Assembly: GCF_040939455.1 (NCBI RefSeq)
Contig: NC_134120.1
Coordinates: 58,233,001-58,297,000, forward strand
Direction of reading: 5' to 3'
Source of the DNA: Microcebus murinus
Taxonomy: Eukaryota > Chordata > Mammalia > Primates > Cheirogaleidae
DNA: 64,000 bases
Each line of letters opens with the position of its first letter. Position 1 is the stretch's first letter. The notes beneath the pieces are model-generated. The model worked only from the letters and a program-made list of their open reading frames with translations, had not been told where the DNA came from and did no database searches. A program made the position numbers and the translations under genes. This document shows positions 34,886 to 64,000 of this stretch, in pieces.

Positions 34886-36689
34886 GCGCGTGGCAGTGTT
34901 CCTAGGCCGCCGCTGCTACTGCCACCCTCCGACCACAGGCCTGGCTCAGCCTCCTCTGGACACTCTCTGCAAGGCCCCCACGGCCTCCTCTGGCCTCGCT
35001 GCAGCCCTCAGGATGGTGCCGGCCGGCCGGGAGCAGACGATTCAGCCTTGTCCTTCAGGACTCCTCCTACCGGCACGCCCGCTCACTTTCCTCACTTTCC
35101 AGGTGGCTCTCTGGGTGCTCCCTGCTCCCCCTCCGTCTGCCCTCCCCCGCCCCCACCATGGTGCTCAGCACATAGCTTTGTAATTCCACATTGTTTATGT
35201 TTCTGTCTCTCCCACTAGATTAATGCTTAGTAAGGAAGCACATTTCTAGGCTCCTCCACTTACCTTCTACGTTTTCTGGGGTGAGACCCAGAAATGTAGC
35301 GTTTGGCGCGAAGCCAGGGCAATGGTGACGCTCTGTTGGCTTGGGAGGAGCTCTCTGAGCGCAGCAGGGACCGTCCTGTGCTCCCAGGATCTAACCCAGC
35401 CTCGGGCAAACAGCAGGAATTTGGAAGTTGCTTGTTCAGTGAGCCAAAGATGACTCCAAGGAAGTCAGAAACTGGGAGTGGCTGTCTGCTGGGTGGCAGG
35501 GGTCACGCCACCTGGTGCGACCCTGGCGTGGCCATCCAGGCTGGGCGTTGGAAGCACTGTTCCAGGAAGCCTGTGACCCTTCTGCCCACCTGGGGGGTCT
35601 GCTGGGATGCTTTTCAACCACTCACCCTACTTTTTGTCTTTGTCCATATTCTATACATTGAGATTCCATGTCAAAATTTCATTTTTATAAAAGACTTTAC
35701 TGCTTAAAAAAAATTAAATGAGTTTGAAAACTGCTGTACCAGATAGTTTTTTAAGTTGGAGAGAAAATCAATCTCCCAGGTGGTAAGAAGTTTTGAAGAA
35801 CTTTTGGAGCTGCTGCTTTCTCATTTGCCATGGTATTTGCTTTGTTCATTCCCCTAGGACTGCAATAAAAGCCAGGCTCTGATGTTTGATGGGCTCTCAA
35901 ATATAGTGAGAGTAAAGAGCTTATTTACAGAGACTTTCCAACCAGCCACACTGTCAGAGCAAGGTGCCAGATGGCTGTGGATCAGAGCACCTTACTGCCA
36001 GCACTTAGGTATCCTAAGAACCTATTTCTAGAATGTTACTGGAATCCAAGGGCATGTTCTCTAACTAAATCTACAACTACTTGAAGCCTCAAAGAGCCAA
36101 GATCTACTAGCATATTCTAAAACAGAGTACATCAATGCGACCTTTTACTTTCTATGGTATGTTTCCTCTTCCTAGCCCCTATAAGGAATTCCTGAAGTAA
36201 GTCTCTCCAGTCACATCTTAAATTTTGCTCCTAATTTCTGCTTCCGGGCTCTTTAATTCTGTCCCGTGTAGCTTGCATAGCTATTCACCAGAAGCCTAAC
36301 AAACCTTCTCCTTCCCAGCGAGAAAGGCCCCTCTGCCATCATGCCGTCTGGCAATTTTTTTTTCTTTTTTTTGCAAGAAGACATACTTGGGAGAAATCTA
36401 GGAACGTTATGATTTGAATACACTATTATAGCCAACACTTTCAGAAAAATATTTGATCACTATCAAGGAAAGTAGTGATAAGGAATATATTCTAAATGTT
36501 CTACAATTGTCATTCATGTGACTTGCATTGTTAGAGCCCTGGAGTCATAATTCATTGTTTTATTCATTACCATCTAGAGATATTAACTGGACTTTTTGTC
36601 TTTTTAGATTACTTTACCCGAGGGTCAGCAGCGCAAATCATTACCATCACTGAAAATACCGAATCAGCTTTCCTTTACAGAAAACACGG

Positions 36690-36838
36690 TGTCAGAGTTG
36701 TTCCAGACGAGCCGCAAACATGCGGTTCCTTTGCACTACGCGGAGCGCGTTGCCCTGACGATTTATAGGCCCCTCCCGCCACCTGGCGGGGAAACCTGCA
36801 GCACAGCTCTGCGGGAGATGGCCGCCGCCCTCGTCACG
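36690..36838. other. Orphan GC-rich stretch next to the UBE2F pseudogene
   Basis: CpG-rich sequence with GAGATGGCCGCCGCCCTCG on the plus strand and CCTATAAATCG on the minus strand. It abuts the UBE2F remnant but does not read as UBE2F. It may be another retrocopied 5' end or ancient promoter sequence; origin unknown. Confidence 0.35.
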
Positions 36839-37072
36839 CGTGCAAGGTAAATTAGCTTCAAGTTCTGCAACCTCTTTAACAAGCAACTTGTCTCTCACAG
36901 AAACCCTCCGAGTGGAGTCGGACGCGGTGGCTGGCGTCCGGGACCCTTCGAGCCCGTCATCGCGCTTCGCTTGCTTGCTGGCGTTAGCGCCACTGCCGCC
37001 TTTACCCTGGGCGCCGACGCCGGCCGGCCATTCGCGGCCCCTCTCAGCCAGCGCACCTCACGGCCAGCGGGT
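36839..37072 (-). pseudogene. UBE2F: UBE2F retropseudogene, inverted 5' part
   Basis: UBE2F encodes a NEDD8-conjugating E2 enzyme. On the minus strand this segment reads its N-terminal region, including [20 protein letters not shown] at 36895-36842. Upstream (about 36880-36985) a frame-shifted copy of the LASK...KGSRT...SDSTRR region is seen. The place of the start codon (36988-36990) is GCG. Roughly 37 to 37.07 kb would be former 5' UTR. There are no introns, as expected of a retrocopy. The next part of the gene is on the opposite strand at 37370-37573. Confidence 0.85.
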
Positions 37073-37369
37073 GAAAGAAGAAAGTGCAGCGGAAGTGAGA
37101 GAATACTTTGAGTCAGATGAAAATGAAAACACAATGTGCCAGAATTTATGGATGCAGAGCTCAGGGGAAAATTTATAGTTGTGAACGGCTACATTTAAAA
37201 AAGAAAAAAAGATCTCAAACAATAACATAACATAGACCTTGAGGAAATAGAAAAAGAAGAGCAAACTCAACCCAAAGCTAGAAAAGAATAAAGAAGAAAA
37301 TAAGAAAGGTTAGCGTGGAGATAAATAGAAGAGAGGAACAGCAATAGAGAAAATCAACAAAAGCAATAG
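37073..37369 (+). mobile_element. L1 ORF2 fragment, plus, wedged in the UBE2F pseudogene
   Basis: GAAAATGAAAACACAATGTGCC, GCAGAGCTCAGGGGAAAATTTATAG, AAAGATCTCAAACAATAAC, AGAAAAAGAAGAGCAAAC and AGAGAAAATCAACAAAAGC follow the L1 ORF2 reverse transcriptase N-terminal part in sense orientation. Both ends abut UBE2F sequence. Confidence 0.85.
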
Positions 37370-37573
37370 TTTCAGCTAACTGTAACCCCAGATGAGGGTT
37401 ACTACCAGGGTGGAAAATTTCCGTTTGAAACTGAAGTTCCCGATGCATACAACATGGCGCCTCCCAACGTGAAATGCTGAGCGGGTTTGGCGCCGGCATC
37501 AGAGACAGGTGAGATTTGTCTAAGTTTACTGAAGGAACACTCGATTGACGGCACTGGCTGGGCTCCCACAAGG
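37370..37573 (+). pseudogene. UBE2F: UBE2F retropseudogene, middle part
   Basis: The plus strand reads [17 protein letters not shown], then [14 protein letters not shown] and VKC, a stop, a deletion of about ten codons including the HPN region, and then [24 protein letters not shown]. This is the core of UBE2F up to just beyond the active-site region. The catalytic Cys context (GEICLSLL) is present, but the frame is broken by the stop at 37471-37473. The 3' third and poly-A are missing. The mRNA order of the two pseudogene parts is nearly continuous (about 13 codons lost between them), but they lie in opposite orientations. Confidence 0.9.
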
Positions 37574-37598
37574 AGGGGTTGTTTGTTTTCTTGTTGAC

Positions 37599-38339
<741 letters not shown>

Positions 38340-39584
38340 AGCAGGTATGTCTTTTGCATATATGTCTCCCAGTCTGTGGCTTGTATTTTCATTCTCTTGA
38401 TAGTGTATTTTGCTGGGAAGAACATTTTATTTTAATGAAGTCCAACTTATCAATTCTTTATTTCGTTGATTATATCTTTGGTGTTGTATCTAAAAAGTCA
38501 TCACCAAACCCAAGGTCATCTATATTCTCTTCTATGATCTCTTCTAGGAGTTTTTCTTTATTTTACATTTATGTCTGTGATCAATTTTGAGTTTTTTGTG
38601 TATGGTGTAAGGTCTGTGTCGAGATTCTTCTTTTTTTTGCATGTGGATGTCCAGTTGTTGCAGCAGCATTTGCACTACCTTTTCTCCACTGTATTGCATT
38701 TTCTCCTTTGTTAAAGCTCGGTTGATTATATTTTTGTGGGTCCATTTCTGGGCTGTCTTTTCTATTCCATTGATCCATGTACCCATTCTTTCATGAATAC
38801 CACGCCGTCTTGATTATGGTAGCTTTATAGTAAGTCTTAAAGTCAGATAAGTCAGGCCTCTTTGTTCTTCTCCTTCAATATTGTGTTGGCTATTCTGGGT
38901 CTTTTGGAACTCCATATAAACTCTAGAATTAGGTTTTCAATATTCACAAAATAACTTTCTGGGATTTTCATAGAGATTTCATTGAATGTACAGATCAAGT
39001 GGGAAGAACTAACATCTTTACAATATTCAGTCTTTTCAGCCATGAACATGGACTATCTTTCCATTTATTTAATTCTTTGATTTTATTCATCAGAGTTCTG
39101 AAATTTTCTTCATATAGATCTTATACATATTTTTGTTTTTTGGAGGTGCTAATATAAATGGTATTGTGGGTTTTTTTTTCTTCAAATTCCACTTATTCAT
39201 TGCTGGTATATAGGAAAGCAACTGACTTTTGTATATTAGTCTTGTATCTTGCAATGCTGCTATAATTGCTTATTAGTTCCAGGAGCATTTTTATGCATTC
39301 TTTCACATTTTCTACACAGACAATTATGTCATCTGCAAACAAAGACAGTTTTATTTCTTCCTTTCCAATTTGTATACCTTTTATTTCCTTTTCTTGTCTT
39401 ATTGCATTTAGTAGCACATCTAGTATGGTGTTAAAAGCAATAGTGAGAGGTTATATTCTTGTCTTATTTTTCTTAGTAGAAAAGCTTTTAGTTTCTTATC
39501 ATTAAGTATGATGTTATCTGTAGGTTTTTTGTAGATATTCTTTATCAAGTTGAGGAAGTTCTTCTCTAGTCCTTCATTTACTGA

Positions 39585-40031
<447 letters not shown>

Positions 40032-40531
40032 TGATGTGATGGATTACATTAATTGATTTCCCAATGTGAAGCCAGTGTTGCCTGTCTGGGATAAACCCAT
40101 TTGGTTGTGGCGTGTAATTCTCTCCACACATTGCTGAATTTGGTTTGCTGACATTTTGTTGAGGATTTTTGCGACTATGTTATATTCATGAGATATAAGT
40201 CTGTTTTTTGTATTGTTTTTTGTAATGTCTTTGTCTGGTTTTGATATCTGGGTAATGTTAGCCTCATAGAAGGAGTTAAGTATTTACTCCCTTAAATTTT
40301 CTGAAAGAATTTCTGTAGAACTGATATTATTTCTTCCTTAAATGTTTGGTAGAATTCCTTAGTTAAGCCATCCAGGTCTGAAGTGTTTTTTGTGGGAACG
40401 TTTTCAATTCAATTTTTTTAATAGATGTAGGGCTTTTCAGGTTATCTGAAAAGTGAGCTTTGGTACTTGTATCTTACAAGGAATTTGTCCAGTTCATTTA
40501 AGTCATCAAATTTATTGGCATCAAGTTGTTC

Positions 40532-40629
40532 ATAATATTCTATTCATAATATTCTATTATTATCATTTTAACATATGTAGATAATATTCTATTCATAATA
40601 TTCTATTATTATCATTTTAACATATGTAG
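40532..40629. repeat. 49-bp perfect tandem duplication
   Basis: Two identical A/T-rich copies starting ATAATATTCTATTCATAAT and ending CATATGTAG. Confidence 0.95.
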
Positions 40630-40654
40630 AATCTGAAGTCATGTCAACTTCTCT

Positions 40655-40888
40655 CATAGCTCACAACAACCTCAAACCCCTGAGCTCAAGTGATCCTCCT
40701 GCTGCAGCCTCCCATGTAGCTGGGACTACAGGCATGCGCCACCATGCCTGGCTAATTTTTTCTATTTTTTGTAGAGATGGGATCTTGCTCTTTCTCAGAC
40801 TGATCTCAAACTCCTGACCTCAAGCAACCCTCTCACTTCAGCCTCCCAAAGTGCTAGGATTACAGGTGTGAGCCACCATGCCTGGCCT
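40655..40888 (-). mobile_element. Alu fragment, minus
   Basis: Starts inside the element at TAGCTCACAACAACCTC and ends CCACCATGCCTGGCC. It lacks both the poly-A end and the lemur insert, so it is an older copy. Confidence 0.88.
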
Positions 40889-42835
40889 TCTCTCATTCTT
40901 GATATAGGCAATTTGTATCATTTCTTTTTTTCCTGATCATTCTATTGATCTTCTCAAAGAGCCACACTTTGGTTTCATTCATTCATTTTCTCTCTTTTCT
41001 AGTTTTTATAGTTGATTTTTCACTCTGATCTTGTTTGTTTTCTTCTTCTTTGGTTTTATTTCATTTTCTTTATCTATTAATAGTTTCTTAAGGTAGAAGC
41101 TGAGGTCATTGATCTGAGAACTTTCTTTTTTCCTAATATAAACATTTCATGCAAAAAAACACTCCATCTAATTACTATTTTAACTTTATCTCACAAGGTT
41201 TGATGTAGTTTAATTTTAATTTAACTTAAAATACTTTCTAACTTCTCTTTTGATTTCTTCTTTGACACATAGCTTCTTTAAAAGTATGTTAGTAAGTTTC
41301 CAAGTATTTGTGGATTTTTTTGATATATTTCTGATATTGATTTCTAATTTCATTACATTATGGTTAGAAAACATACTTCGTATGACTTGATTCCTCTTAA
41401 TCTGTTTATAGTCCATAATATGGTTTATTTTGATAAATGCTCCATGTGAACTTGAAAATAATGTGTATTTCTGCCATTGTTGTAAGTAGTTTTCTATAAA
41501 TGCCAATTAAATTTAGTTGGTTGATTGTGTTTAAGTCTTCTATATACTTATGATTTTCTGTCTAGTTTTCTGTCAATTATCAAAAGAAGGATTTGAAATC
41601 TCCAAATATAATAGGAATTGCAGTTCTGTCAGTCTTTACTCCATGTATTTTAAAGTTCTGCTAATAGGAACAAAGCTGTTTAGGACTGTTATGTCTTATT
41701 GATGAATTGACCCCTTTATCATACAAAATTATTCTCTTCATCTCTGGTAATATTATTTTCTCTTAAATTGATTTTGTCTGGAATTTCTTTGCTCTGAAAT
41801 CTACTTTGTCCACACAGTTTTCTTTTGGTTAGTATGAGCATGGTTATCTTTTTTCATTCTTTACTTTTAGACTATTTGTCTTTATATTTAAAGTGTATTT
41901 CTGTATTCAGCAAATAGTTGGGTTTTGCTTTTTTAGCCATTCTAAAAATCTCTGCCTTTTTAAGTGTGATGTATAGATAATTTACATTTAATGTAATGAC
42001 TGCTATGGGTTTAAATCTATCATCTTATTTGTTTTCTATTTGTCTAAATCTGTTCTTTAATCTCTTTTTACCTCCTTTTTTCCCTTCTCTTGGATTAATT
42101 GAGTATTCTTTTATTATTCCATTCTATCTCCTTTGTTGACTTTTTAGCTACAACTCTTTGTTGTACCATTTTAGTGGTTACCTCAGGCTTTTGGTATACA
42201 TCTTTAACTCACCACAGTACAATATTATACCTCTTCACATATAGTATAAGAATCTTAGAACACCGTGCTTTCTTTTTTCACCTCTTGACCTTTCTGCTTT
42301 TGTTGTCATACATTTTACTTTTATGTATGTTATACAACCCACAATGCATTATTATTATTATTTTTGCTTTAACAGACTATGTTTTTCGAAGATTTAAATA
42401 ATAAGGAAAAAATTCTCTTTATTTACACTTTCATTACTCTTCCCAGTAATTTCCATTCTTTTGTATAGACTCAGCTTTCCATCTGGCATCACTCTTCCCT
42501 CTGCCTGAGGAATTTCTTTTTTATTATTTCTTTAGTAGATCTGCTTGTAATAAATTCTTTCAGCTTTTGTATGTCTTCAAGAACCCTGTTTTGCCTTTGT
42601 TTCTTAAAGATATTTTCACTGGATAAAGAATTCTAAGTTGATAATTTTTTTAATACTTCAAAGATATTGCTCCACTGTCTTCTGGTCTTTCTTGTTTCCC
42701 ACAAGCCATCACACTCATCTTTGTTCCTCTGTCCCTATGTCATCCTTCTCTGGTTGCTTTTAATATTTTTTTAAAAACCATTAATATTAAGCATTAATAA
42801 TTTGGTTATACTGTGTCTTTTTATACCTTTTTTTC

Positions 42836-43120
<285 letters not shown>

Positions 43121-43225
43121 ATTTATATTAGCTTTCTTTGTGTTTCTTGTGCTTGTGATTCATTACGCTGCTCGGATCTGTGGGTTTATAGTTTTCATCA
43201 AATTTTGAAAACTTGCAGTCATTCT

Positions 43226-43559
43226 TTTTTTCTTTTATTTTTTTTGAGACAGAGTCTCACTCTGTTGCCCAGGCTAGAGTGCCGTGGTGTCAGCCTAGCT
43301 CACAGCAACCTCAAACTCCTGGGCCCAAGCGATCCTCCTGCCTCAGCCTCCCGAGTAGCTGGGAGTACAGGCATGTGCCACCATGCCCAGCTAATTTTTT
43401 CTATATATTTTTAGTTGGTCAATTAATTTGTTTCTATTTTTAGTAGAGACGAGGTCTCGCTCTTGCTCAGGCTGGTTTCAAACTCCTGACCTTGAGCGAT
43501 CCACCCGCCTCGGCCTCCCAGAGTGCTAGGATTATAGGCGTGAGCCACCTCACCCAGCC
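43226..43559 (-). mobile_element. Alu (strepsirrhine type), minus
   Basis: Lemur insert present (TTAGTTGGTCAATTAATTTG). CAGTCATTCTTT and CAGTCATTATTT flank it. Confidence 0.94.
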
Positions 43560-44269
43560 CAGTCATTATTTCTTTACATATTTTTTCTGTCTCTCCCTCT
43601 CTGTCCCCTCCTTTGGGAACTCCAATTACACATATGTCAGAAATACCACAGCTTACTGATGCTCTGTTAATTTTCATTTTTCAGACTTTTTTCCTATGTT
43701 TTATACTGGATAGTGTCCATTGCTATGTCTTCAAGTTCAACAATCTTTTTATCTTCAATGTAATCTGCCTTTAATATCATCAATGTCTTTTTCATTTTAG
43801 ACATTGTAATTTTCATCTCTAGATATTCAGTTGAGTTCCTAAATATTTTTGTGTGTTCCATGTCTCTGCTTAATATATACAATATTTCCTTTTGTTTCTT
43901 GCACATACATAAAATAGTTAAAATAACTCTTTAAAGTGTCCTTATCTGCTAATTCTGTCACCTGTGTCACTTTGGGGTCACTTTTGATTGCTTGATATTT
44001 CTCCTCATAATGGGTCTATGCAGACTCCTGGCTTAGCCTCTTCAACTCAAGGAGATTCCTGGTTCCTTCCTGGGTTCCTTCTCTATGCACCATGGCTTGG
44101 AAACTGTCTCTTGCAATGAGCTGGGGTAATGGCAGGGCTCATCTTATTTGCCTCCTGTCGCTCAGGGATTACAGTCCTTTGTTGTCCAATGTTCAGTGTC
44201 TTCAAAATCATATTTCATATATTTTATCTTTTTTATCTAGTTGTTTCATGTCCTACTATTCCATCTTGT

Positions 44270-45050
44270 CTGGGAGCAGAAGTTTCTCTCATTTAAAAAA
44301 ATATTGCTGCATAGTATTACATAATGTGAATTCTTCACCGTTTTAACCAGGTCTTATAGATGGACATTTGGGTAATTTCCAGTAATTGTTACCACAAATG
44401 ATGCTGCAAAACAGGGAACATTTATTTTAATTTATGGAATAACATGTTGCCCAATAATTTTTTTAAATGCTGCAATTGTTAATCTTGTACTCACAGCATT
44501 TTATAAACATGCAGGTTTTGTCATCAAGACACATTTCCACAAATGAGATATCTGGGGGAAAGGGTACACGCCCTCTTGCAATCCCAGTGCTTTGGAAGAC
44601 CAAGGCAGGATTGCTTGAGACTAGGAGAGGTGACCAGCCTGGGCAATATAGACCCTAGGCAGAGGCCCGGTCTCTGCACAAAAACTTTTAAAACTAGTTG
44701 GGCATGGTGGCACATGCCTGTTGCTGTACTTCTAGCTACTTGAGAGGCTGAGGTGGGAGGATCCCTTGAGCCCAGGGGTTGGTGTTTGCAGTGAGCTATG
44801 ATCATTCGTGCCACTGCACTCCAGCAGGGGCGACAGAGACCCTGTCTCTACAACAAAAACAAACACAGAGAGTACATGCCTTTGTTATTTAGGTAGGCAT
44901 TGCCAAATTCCCTTCCATGAGTTTGCACCATTTTGCATACTTGCCAGTTATTTCTGACAATGCCTGGCCAGCAGAGTGAGTTGTCAGAATTTTGAGTTTT
45001 TGCCATTTTGATAAGTGAGATATTCCACTAACATTTTAATGTGTGCTCTT
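44270..45050 (-). mobile_element. L1 ORF2 3'-end fragment, minus, split by an Alu
   Basis: TGCATAGTATTACATAATG, GATGGACATTTGGGTAATTTCC and CACAAATGATGCTGCAAA lie before the Alu, and AGTTTGCACCATTTTGCATAC after it, in L1 antisense order. Confidence 0.65.
44553..44868 (+). mobile_element. Old Alu (AluJ-like), plus
   Basis: CAATCCCAGTGCTTTGGAAG, TTGGGCATGGTGGCACATGCC, GCCACTGCACTCCAGCAGG, then CTACAACAAAAACAAAC. Confidence 0.88.
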
Positions 45051-45066
45051 ACAGCTTTTTCCTGTG

Positions 45067-45099
45067 TATGTATGTATATATATATATATATATATATAT
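45067..45099. repeat. (TA)n microsatellite
   Basis: About 13 TA dinucleotides after a short GTAT run. Confidence 0.95.
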
Positions 45100-45841
45100 G
45101 AGTAAATTTCTTATGTCATCTTTTCTCCCATCCTTCTGCCTCATCTCCTGCCTTCCCTATTCTTCTGCCACCCATAACATCGGATACTGCTTATATCAAA
45201 CATGCTACTGGCAGGGATTGAAAACTTCGTCCCGAAGTCCACTCTGTGTTTCTCCTCCGCAGTCATGACTCACCAAACAATCTGCAGTTTCCACTACCTG
45301 GAGGACTCAATTCATTCTGAGAATCATTTCTCTTTGAAACCGCTCCTGAAGAGCCCAAGCTAGATGGCGTGCTCCCAACACCTGCTATCACCGCGTTTGG
45401 CTGCCTGGCTCGTGATTCTTCGCATTGCCCTGCTAGGGCTAGCCGCCCCCCGAGCCCGGCACGACGCCAGTTACTGAGCAGGCGCTGAATTAAACATCTG
45501 ACGAGTGACTCAAAGAGTTAATGCTAAAAATACCAAAGACGGCTTCCAGCCTGCGAGGGAAGGGCCGCAGTCTGCGACCAGCAGCGTCACCACTTCCTCC
45601 TCGCGCCGCCGGCCCTTCCGGCCCGCGGCTCAGGTGCCCCGCCCCGCCCGTCCCCTCCCGTCCCCTCAGACCCCGCCTCCAGCCCGGCCCACCCGAGTCC
45701 CTCCCCAGGCCCGCCTCCAGCCCCGCCCACCCGCGCCCTCACCCGCCCCGCCCTGCCCAGGCCCCGCCCACCGCGCTCCTCCCCCCTGGCCCCGCCCCCA
45801 GCTAGGGCGGAGGGCGCGGCCGGACTGAAAAAGGTGACGCC

Positions 45842-45848
45842 GACGTCA
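45842..45848. promoter_or_regulatory. CRE-like site GACGTCA
   Basis: Seen in GACGCCGACGTCAGCACG, about 215 bp upstream of the AFG3L2 start codon, close to the expected transcription start. It is a near match to the ATF/CREB palindrome. Confidence 0.4.
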
Positions 45849-46021
45849 GCACGCCGGGGCGGGGCGCAGAGGACGCGTGCGTGGAGAGCGTGGGCTCGCC
45901 GGTGAGGCGGACCCGCTGTGCTGTGCCGTGCTGTCCCGTCCCGCCGTGTCCTGCGGCCGCTCTCCCCGGAACCGAACTCGCTTCCCGAAGCTGCCCCCGC
46001 CGCCCGGCCGCGGCAGTAGCC

Positions 46022-46033
46022 GCGCCTGCGCAG
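46022..46033 (+). promoter_or_regulatory. NRF-1-type site GCGCCTGCGCAG
   Basis: A near match to the NRF-1 consensus, 29 bp before the AFG3L2 ATG. NRF-1 is a known activator of nuclear genes for mitochondrial proteins, which suits this gene. Being so close to the ATG, it lies in or at the start of the 5' UTR. Confidence 0.5.
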
Positions 46034-46061
46034 CGCCGCCGAGCGGGCCGGGCCGGCGGCC

Positions 46062-64000
<17,939 letters not shown>

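Overview
The window is mammalian nuclear DNA from a strepsirrhine primate, most likely a lemur. Three things point there. First, two multi-exon vertebrate genes have clean GT-AG splice junctions. Second, most Alu copies carry the strepsirrhine-type insert 'TTAGTTGGCCAATTAATTTC' in the right arm. Third, there are piggyBac-type DNA transposons with TTAA target sites, a class reported from mouse lemur but extinct for tens of millions of years in apes. Species cannot be fixed from the sequence alone.

There are two real protein-coding genes, arranged head to head about 24.5 kb apart. PRELID3A (SLMO1) lies on the minus strand, with its six coding exons complete (stop at 8756, start at 21448; 172 codons plus stop). 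AFG3L2 lies on the plus strand, with coding exons 1-8 present (start 46062, last exon in view ends 63504). The window ends in its intron 8, so only the first 341 codons are seen: targeting sequence, both membrane segments and the first residues of the AAA module. Both start in CpG islands. Both products act in mitochondria: PRELID3A is a lipid-transfer subunit of the intermembrane space, and AFG3L2 is a subunit of the inner-membrane m-AAA protease. From memory the same neighbours sit on human 18p11.2.

Layout: 1-8.7 kb is the 3' flank of PRELID3A, rich in tandem repeats, with a piggyBac element that has swollen into a 17-unit minisatellite. 8.75-21.45 kb is PRELID3A, including a second CpG island over exon 2. 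21.5-45.6 kb is intergenic and mostly mobile elements: a lemur L1 with an internal deletion, a piggyBac deletion derivative keeping the C-terminal end of its transposase, an inverted UBE2F retropseudogene joined by an L1 fragment, and a long old L1 stuffed with Alus. 45.6-64 kb is the 5' half of AFG3L2, whose introns hold antisense Alus, a Tigger nested in an L1, an MST-type LTR and a (CCCCT)n tract grown from an Alu tail.

The most novel observation is the piggyBac family at 837-2477, 9190-9534 and 28204-28924. The three copies share terminal and subterminal sequence. In one of them the subterminal repeat has expanded into an 82-84 bp minisatellite that is stop-free in all three plus-strand frames. 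Exon boundaries were placed by hand from splice sites, reading phase and remembered human proteins. Repeat family names come from recognition of consensus sequences, not from a database search.
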